A stretch of DNA of 7,808 nucleotides, taken from contig JAIXSD010000767.1 in the NCBI GenBank assembly GCA_027484885.1, positions 1-7,808 on the forward strand, read 5' to 3'. The DNA comes from Rubrivivax sp. Lineage in GTDB: Bacteria; Pseudomonadota; Gammaproteobacteria; Burkholderiales; Burkholderiaceae_C. Positions 1 to 5,169 of the stretch are shown piece after piece (the stretch's first letter is position 1; each line of letters begins with the position of its first letter). The notes below the pieces were generated by a model. The model saw only the letters and a list, made by a program, of their open reading frames with translations. It was not told where the DNA came from and made no database searches. The position numbers and the translations under genes were made by a program.

Positions 1-2
1 TG

Positions 3-3000
3 CGCAAGCACCACCCGCCCGGCGTCGAGGTGCTGCCCCTGTTCGCGCGCCTGTCGCAGCAGGAGCAGGACCGGGTCTTCGAGCCCCACGGCCAGCGCCG
101 CATCGTGCTGGCCACCAATGTGGCCGAGACCTCGCTGACGGTGCCCGGCATCCGCTACGTGATCGACCCCGGCACCGCGCGGGTCAAGCGCTACAGCTAC
201 CGCAACAAGGTCGAGCAGCTGCAGATCGAGCCGGTCAGCCAGAGCTCGGCCAACCAGCGCGCCGGCCGCTGCGGCCGGGTCTCGAACGGCATCTGCATCC
301 GCCTCTACGACGAGAAGGATTTCAACGAGCGCCCGCGCTTCACCGACCCCGAGATCCTGCGCAGCTCGCTGGCCGGCGTGATCCTGCGCATGAAGTCGCT
401 GGGCCTGGGCCAGGTCGACGAGTTCCCCTTCATCGAGCCGCCGCCGCGCAAGGCCATCGCCGATGGCTACCAGCTGCTGCAGGAGCTGGGCGCGGTGGAC
501 GATCTCAACGAGCTCACGCCCCTGGGCAAGGAATTGTCGCGCCTGCCGCTGGACCCGCGCGTGGGCCGCATGATTCTGGAGGCGCGCAAGCGCGAGTCGC
601 TCAACGAGGTGCTGATCATCGCCAGCGCACTCTCGGGCCAGGACGTGCGCGACCGGCCCATGGAGCAGCAGCAGGCGGCCGACGAGAAGCACAAGAAGTT
701 CGACGACGAGAAGAGCGAGTTCCTCGGCTACCTCAAGCTCTGGAAGTGGATCGAGGAAGCGAAAGGCGGCCATGGCGAGCACAAGCTCAGCAACCGCCGC
801 TACGAAGCCCTCTTGCGCGAGAACTTCATCAGCCCGCGCCGCGTGCGCGAGTGGAAGGACATCTACTCCCAGCTGCACACCGTGGTGGCCGAGCAGGGCT
901 GGCGCCTGAACGGCAGCCCGGCGACTTACGAGCAGCTGCACCTGTCCATGCTGGCGGGCCTGCTGGGCAATCTCGGCCTCAAGAGCGATGAGGACGAGTG
1001 GTACCTGGGCGCGCGCGGCATCAAGTTCTGGCGCCACCCCGGCGCCCATCTGAGCAAGAAGCCGGGCCGCTGGATCGTGGCCGCAGAACTGGTGGAGACC
1101 ACCCGCCTCTTCGGCCGCGGCATTGCCGCCATCGAGCCGCAATGGCTGCCCGGCATCGCCGGCCATTTGATCAAGACCCAGCTGCTGGAGCCGCATTGGG
1201 AGAAGAAGGCGGCCGAGGTGATTGCGCTGGAGCGCGCCACGCTCTACGGCATCGTCATCTACGCCAACCGGCGCGTGAACTTTGGCAATGTCGATGCCAA
1301 AGCGGCGCGCGAGATCTTCATCCGTGAGGCCTTGGTCAATGGCGAGTGGGAATCGCGCCTGCCTTTCCTGGCCCACAACGAGCGCCAGATCAAAAAGGTC
1401 GAGGAGCTGGAGCACAAATCGCGCCGCCAGGATGTGCTGGTCGACGACGAGCTGATCTACGCCTACTACGACAGCCAGCTGCCGGCCGAGGTCTGCTCGG
1501 GCGCCACGCTGGAGCGCTGGTACCGCCAGGCCAGCAAGGCCGAGCCCAAGCTCTTGCATCTGAGCCGCGAGGAGCTGATGCGCCACGAGGCCGCCGGCGT
1601 CACCACCGAGGCCTTCCCCAAGACCCTGCGCCTGGGCGGCGTGGACTGCACGGTCAGCTATCTGCACGAGCCCGGCGATGCGCGCGACGGCGTCACCGTC
1701 AACGTGCCCATCTTCGCGCTCAACCAGGTCAGCGAGGAGCGCTGCGAGTGGCTGGTGCCCGGCATGCTGGCGCCCAAGATCACCGCCTTGCTCAAGAGCC
1801 TGCACCAGCGTCCGCGCTCACGCCTGGTGCCGCTGCCCGACTTTGTGGCCGAGTTCATTGCCAGCCATCCCTTCGCTCAGGGCGCCCTGGTCGAGGTGCT
1901 GCTCAAGGCGGTGCGCGAGCGCACGCAGCTGGCCATCCAGCGCAATGACTTCAAGCTCGAACAGCTGCAGCCGCATCTGTTCATGAACTTCCGCGTCGTC
2001 GACGAGCATGGCCGCCAGCTGGGCCAGGGCCGCAATCTGGCGGCGCTGAAGTCGGAGCTGGGCGGCCAGGCGCGCTCGGCCTTCCAGGCCCTGGCGGCGC
2101 TCAAGCTGCCGGCGTCTGCGCCGGCAGCCGAGCCGCTGCCGCCCGTGGCGAAAGGTGGTGTTCGCGCCGAGGTGGTGCCAGCCAAGAAGCCGGTGCAAGA
2201 CACCGCCAAGACCTACACGGCTTGGACCTTCGGCGAGCTGCCCGAGTTGATGGAGGTCAGCCGCGGTTCGCAGACCCTGATCGGCTTCCCGGCCTTGATC
2301 GACCGCAGCAGCCATGTCGAGATCGAGGTGTTTGACGAGCCCGATGTGGCCGCCGCCAAGCACCGCCAGGGCCTGCGCCGCCTGGTGGCGCTGCAGCTCA
2401 AGGAGCCGCTCAAGTTCCTGGAGAAGAACATCCCCGATCTGCAAAAGATGTCGGTGCTGTTCATGAACCTGGGCACGGCCGAGGAGCTGCGCGACCAGAT
2501 CATCGGTGTGGCCCTGGACCGCGCCTTCCTGGCCGAGCCCCTGCCCAAGGACGAGTTCAGCTTCAAAGCCCGCATCGAAGAAGGCCGCAGCCGCCTCAAC
2601 CTGATCGCCCAGGAAGTGGCGCGCCAGACCAGCGTGGTGCTGCAGGAGCTTCATGCGGCGCAGAAGAAACTCAAGGACAGCCGCGCTGCCAAGGACGTGG
2701 CCGAGGACATCACCGCCCAGCTGCAACGCCTGGCGCCCAAGAACTTTGTGCTGAGCACGCCTTGGGCCCAGCTGCAGCATCTGCCGCGTTACCTCAAGGC
2801 CGTGACCGCCCGCCTGGACAAGCTGCGCGCCGATGCCGCCCGCGACGCCAAGCTGATGGCCGAGCTCAAGCCCCTGGAGCAGCGCTATCTGCGCCGCGTG
2901 ATCGAGCTCAAGGGCACGGCCGATGCCCGCCTGGCCGATTTCCGCTGGCAGCTGGAAGAGCTGCGTGTCAGCCTCTTCGCCCAGGAGCTGCGCACGCCGC

Positions 3001-3053
3001 AGCCGGTCAGCGTCAAGCGCCTGGACAAAGTCTGGGCGCAGCTACAGGGCTGA
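3..3053 (+). CDS. hrpA: ATP-dependent DEAH-box RNA helicase HrpA (5'-truncated by window edge)
   Basis: HrpA is a cytoplasmic 3'-5' RNA helicase of the DEAH family, linked in E. coli to mRNA processing and to rescue of collided ribosomes. The frame is open from the first bases (complete codons from position 3), so the true start is upstream. About 1016 residues are present, against roughly 1300 in E. coli HrpA. Missing are Walker A, the DEAH box and the rest of the first RecA domain. Visible in order are motif V (ATNVAETSLTV, about nt 111-143) and motif VI (QRAGRCGRV, nt 255-281). Next come a winged-helix/HA2 ratchet region (about nt 460-760), an OB-fold region (about nt 950-1240) and the long HrpA-specific C-terminal domain (DUF3418, about nt 1300-3040). 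That domain has a Pro/Ala-rich linker near nt 2105-2210 and ends in a coiled-coil-like, Lys/Leu-rich tail. The gene closes with TGA at 3051-3053. No frameshift or internal stop is seen. The GTG at 30 is an internal valine codon, not a start. Confidence 0.97.
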   Translation, partial: RKHHPPGVEVLPLFARLSQQEQDRVFEPHGQRRIVLATNVAETSLTVPGIRYVIDPGTARVKRYSYRNKVEQLQIEPVSQSSANQRAGRCGRVSNGICIRLYDEKDFNERPRFTDPEILRSSLAGVILRMKSLGLGQVDEFPFIEPPPRKAIADGYQLLQELGAVDDLNELTPLGKELSRLPLDPRVGRMILEARKRESLNEVLIIASALSGQDVRDRPMEQQQAADEKHKKFDDEKSEFLGYLKLWKWIEEAKGGHGEHKLSNRRYEALLRENFISPRRVREWKDIYSQLHTVVAEQGWRLNGSPATYEQLHLSMLAGLLGNLGLKSDEDEWYLGARGIKFWRHPGAHLSKKPGRWIVAAELVETTRLFGRGIAAIEPQWLPGIAGHLIKTQLLEPHWEKKAAEVIALERATLYGIVIYANRRVNFGNVDAKAAREIFIREALVNGEWESRLPFLAHNERQIKKVEELEHKSRRQDVLVDDELIYAYYDSQLPAEVCSGATLERWYRQASKAEPKLLHLSREELMRHEAAGVTTEAFPKTLRLGGVDCTVSYLHEPGDARDGVTVNVPIFALNQVSEERCEWLVPGMLAPKITALLKSLHQRPRSRLVPLPDFVAEFIASHPFAQGALVEVLLKAVRERTQLAIQRNDFKLEQLQPHLFMNFRVVDEHGRQLGQGRNLAALKSELGGQARSAFQALAALKLPASAPAAEPLPPVAKGGVRAEVVPAKKPVQDTAKTYTAWTFGELPELMEVSRGSQTLIGFPALIDRSSHVEIEVFDEPDVAAAKHRQGLRRLVALQLKEPLKFLEKNIPDLQKMSVLFMNLGTAEELRDQIIGVALDRAFLAEPLPKDEFSFKARIEEGRSRLNLIAQEVARQTSVVLQELHAAQKKLKDSRAAKDVAEDITAQLQRLAPKNFVLSTPWAQLQHLPRYLKAVTARLDKLRADAARDAKLMAELKPLEQRYLRRVIELKGTADARLADFRWQLEELRVSLFAQELRTPQPVSVKRLDKVWAQLQG
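2105..2128 (+). other. strong hairpin inside hrpA
   Basis: A perfect 10-bp inverted repeat (GCTGCCGGCG / CGCCGGCAGC) flanks a 4-nt TCTG loop. It lies within the codons of the Pro/Ala-rich linker that interrupts the HrpA C-terminal domain. No T-run follows, so it does not look like a terminator. In so GC-rich a gene some stems occur by chance, but nine of the ten pairs are G-C and the symmetry is perfect. Confidence 0.5.
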
Positions 3054-3073
3054 GGCCAGACTTTGCGGCGAGA

Positions 3074-3100
3074 CTGACATCTGCCCGCAGGGCATGTCAG
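3074..3100 (+). other. bulged stem-loop just after hrpA
   Basis: CTGACAT (3074-3080) pairs perfectly with ATGTCAG (3094-3100). Inside it GCCC (3083-3086) pairs with GGGC (3090-3093) around a GCA loop, leaving a 2-nt CT bulge on the 5' side. This gives 11 base pairs starting 21 nt after the hrpA stop. No U-tract follows on either strand, so it is not a standard intrinsic terminator. It may protect the hrpA mRNA 3' end or assist Rho-dependent ending. Confidence 0.5.
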
Positions 3101-3164
3101 GTCGGAGCCAAAAGGTCAGGGCCCAGCTGCAGGCTTGATGCGTGAGCGCACAGGCAGGGCGCCG

Positions 3165-3185
3165 AGGCGGAAATAAACCGCCTTT
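3165..3185 (+). terminator. weak candidate intrinsic terminator after hrpA
   Basis: AGGCGG (3165-3170) and CCGCCT (3178-3183) form a 6-bp stem around a 7-nt A-rich loop. It is followed by only a three-base T-run (3183-3185) whose first T is inside the stem. It is in a sensible place, between hrpA and the next gene, but the stem is short and the T-run poor. It may work together with the stem-loop at 3074-3100. Confidence 0.3.
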
Positions 3186-3212
3186 CCCGCTCAGCTTGTG
3201 GCCTGCAGTTGT

Positions 3213-3239
3213 TGCAGTTTGTGTCCAATAGGGTGATAA
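3213..3239 (+). promoter_or_regulatory. candidate promoter upstream of the pseudokinase-HDOD gene (sigma-28-like)
   Basis: TGCAGTTT (3213-3220), exactly 11 bases, then GGTGATAA (3232-3239) matches the enterobacterial sigma-28/FliA consensus TAAAGTTT-N11-GCCGATAA at 12 of 16 positions. The mismatches fall on positions that matter to sigma-28: AA of TAAA and CC of GCCGATAA. The same bases can be read as a weak sigma-70 promoter, TTGCAG (3212-3217), 17-bp spacer, GATAAC (3235-3240). Either reading puts transcription start near 3246-3248, about 25 nt before the GTG at 3272. Which sigma factor is used, if any, is inference. Confidence 0.35.
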
Positions 3240-3271
3240 CGATCTCGGTCCTGTTGGGTGCCGCTTTGTCC

Positions 3272-5083
3272 GTGTCAGACGCCTCCGCCTCTTCATCCAC
3301 CCCCGCCGACAAGACGGTCGCTGCGGCGCCCATGCGCCGCTTCGGCCGCTTCGAGCTGCGCGCTCTGCTCAACAAGAGCACGCGCAGCATGCTGTGGGTG
3401 GTCTACGACGCGCGTCTGGGCCAGGAGCTGTACCTGTGCATGCCGCGTGTGGCCCCCAACAGCCCGGCGGCCATGGAGCATTGGCAAAAGATGGCGCAGG
3501 CCGCCTCGCGCGTGCAGCACCCGAATCTGGCCCATGTGATCGAGATCGGCCAGGTCGAGCAGTGGCCCTTTGTAGCCTACGACCGAGCCCTCGGCGAAAC
3601 CCTGGACGAACGCCTGGCCCGCCAGAGCGCACCGCTGCCGGTCGAAGCGGCCGAATGGGTGTGCCAGTACCTGGAAGGCCTGGCTTTTGCCCATGAAGCG
3701 GGCCACGCCCACCGCGATGTGCAGTGCGCCACCCTCATCATCGGCGCCAACAACCAGGTCCGGGTCCTGGGCCTGGAGGTGGCGCAAGAGGTGTTCCCGG
3801 CCACGGTGGACTTCAACACCGTCACCCGCCGCGCGGTGCGCGAGTCGGCGGCGGAAGACGTGCTCTGCGTCGGTCTTCTGCTGCACCGCATCCTCAGCGG
3901 CCGGCCGGTGCTGGAGCAAAACGATTTGCAAGCCGTGGTGCAGCAGATGCAGCCCCTGGGCCGCGAGCTGGTGCGCCTGGGCTGGGAGACGCCGCACCCC
4001 ATTCCCGACCCGCTGCGCGCCATCTGCAACCGCGCGAGCGACCGCCAGGCCCGCCAGCGTTACCACATCGCCCGCAGCCTGCTGCGCGCGCTCGACGGCT
4101 GGCGCACCACCGCCGCCAGCGATGCAGGCGGCCCGATCGCCCTGCTGATGGACAAGCTGCAGCGCATCGGCCACCTGCCCAGCACCAGCCCCAATCTCAG
4201 CCGCATCGGCGCCGGCCTGGAGCGCCAGCACAGCAGCACCTTGTCGGCCCTGGTGCTGCAGGACATGGCCTTGAGCCTGGAGCTGCTGCGCCGCGTCAAC
4301 CTCTCGCTCAAGCAGAACGGCGCGCCGGTGGACGGCACCGTGCTCAATATGCAGCGCGCCATCGCCATGCTGGGCCTGGACGGCGTGCAGCAAGCCGCCC
4401 GCGCGCTCAAGCCCTGGCCGGGGCCGCTCAGCGAGCTGCAGGCCACCATGTTGCGCAGCCTGATGAAGCGGGTGCACCGCGCCGGGCAGATCGCCCAGGT
4501 GCTGCGCCCGGCCGGCTACGACGGCGAGGTGGTCTACCTGATTACGGTGATGCAAAACCTGGGTCGCCTGCTGCTGCAGTACCACTTCCCGGACGATGCC
4601 CAGCAGATCCGCCAGCTGATGCAGCCGCCCGAGCCGACCGAAGACCAGCCCCATCCCCAGGGCATGACCGAGCAGGCCGCCGCTTACGCCGTGCTGGGCT
4701 GCGACCTGGAGGCGCTGGGCGCTGCCGTGGCCAAGCACTGGAGCCTGGGCGAGGAGCTGGTCCACATGATCCGCCGCCAGCCGCCCGAGGCGGCGGTGCG
4801 CCACCCCAGCAACGACGCCGATCTGCTGCGCCTGACCTGCAGCCTGGCCAATGAGTTGGTGGACGCCTTGACCCAGGTCGAGGCCCGCCGCCAGCCCAGC
4901 GTCGAGGCGGCCACGCGCCGCTATGCCCGCGCCCTGGGCCTGGGCCTGCAGGACATCAAGCAGGCGCTCAACCCCGAGACGCCGCCTCCGCCCACCTTTG
5001 ACGCCCAGCAGCCGCCGGCCCTGGTCGATGCGCCCCGCGCCTCGGCCCTGCGCAAGCGCCTGACCGGCGGTGCCAGCGGCTAG
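3272..5083 (+). CDS. predicted pseudokinase-HDOD signalling protein
   Basis: Cytoplasmic signalling protein of 603 residues from the GTG at 3272, with two parts. Residues about 24-277 have a Ser/Thr protein kinase fold, recognised by line-up with the downstream paralogue. The glycine loop is NKSTRS; the VAIK Lys is Cys56; the helix-C Glu is Met74. HRD is kept (147-149) but its Lys and Asn are Gln151 and Thr154; DFG is Gly-Leu-Glu (167-169). ATP hydrolysis is therefore unlikely: a pseudokinase. Residues about 289-540 are an HDOD domain whose HD position reads Gln-Asn (428-429, in MQNLGR), as expected for this non-catalytic HD relative. A Pro-rich tail of about 35 residues ends the protein. The start is uncertain: TTG 3209, GTG 3221, GTG 3233 and ATG 3332 are in frame and none has a clear ribosome binding site. 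GTG 3272 was chosen because earlier starts lie before the candidate transcription start. It is 86 bp upstream of a longer paralogue, probably cotranscribed. Its partner and output are unknown. Confidence 0.9.
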   Translation: MSDASASSSTPADKTVAAAPMRRFGRFELRALLNKSTRSMLWVVYDARLGQELYLCMPRVAPNSPAAMEHWQKMAQAASRVQHPNLAHVIEIGQVEQWPFVAYDRALGETLDERLARQSAPLPVEAAEWVCQYLEGLAFAHEAGHAHRDVQCATLIIGANNQVRVLGLEVAQEVFPATVDFNTVTRRAVRESAAEDVLCVGLLLHRILSGRPVLEQNDLQAVVQQMQPLGRELVRLGWETPHPIPDPLRAICNRASDRQARQRYHIARSLLRALDGWRTTAASDAGGPIALLMDKLQRIGHLPSTSPNLSRIGAGLERQHSSTLSALVLQDMALSLELLRRVNLSLKQNGAPVDGTVLNMQRAIAMLGLDGVQQAARALKPWPGPLSELQATMLRSLMKRVHRAGQIAQVLRPAGYDGEVVYLITVMQNLGRLLLQYHFPDDAQQIRQLMQPPEPTEDQPHPQGMTEQAAAYAVLGCDLEALGAAVAKHWSLGEELVHMIRRQPPEAAVRHPSNDADLLRLTCSLANELVDALTQVEARRQPSVEAATRRYARALGLGLQDIKQALNPETPPPPTFDAQQPPALVDAPRASALRKRLTGGASG

Positions 5084-5122
5084 CAGCCATGCGCGCCGGC
5101 CTGTGTTCATCCTCTGCCTTCA

Positions 5123-5140
5123 CACCGGTGCTCCGGTGCT
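5123..5140 (+). repeat. overlapping inverted and tandem repeat between the two kinase-HDOD genes
   Basis: CCGGTGCT occurs twice in direct tandem (5125-5132 and 5133-5140). CACCGG (5123-5128) and CCGGTG (5133-5138) also form a perfect 6-bp hairpin with a TGCT loop. It starts 40 nt after the first gene's stop and ends 29 nt before the next ATG. There is no T-run, so termination is unlikely. An operator, a transcript stabiliser or chance are all possible. Confidence 0.4.
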
Positions 5141-5169
5141 GAGACCTGCCCGAGATTCGCGCCCCCACC

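Noticed and set aside
30..32. GTG at 30 as the start of a short helicase
   Set aside because: The frame is open upstream to the window edge and the residues before it fit HrpA. The missing first RecA domain must lie upstream.
261..278. Near-perfect palindrome of CCGGCCGC and GCGGCCGG in hrpA
   Set aside because: It is explained by the codons of helicase motif VI (AGRCGR), which are constrained by protein function.
1818..2780. Minus-strand open frame of 320 codons inside hrpA
   Set aside because: It is low in complexity and opposite conserved HrpA sequence; an artefact of GC-rich codon use.
3094..3138. 14-codon open frame between hrpA and the next gene
   Set aside because: It begins inside the hairpin at 3074-3100, has no well-placed ribosome binding site, and is too short to support.
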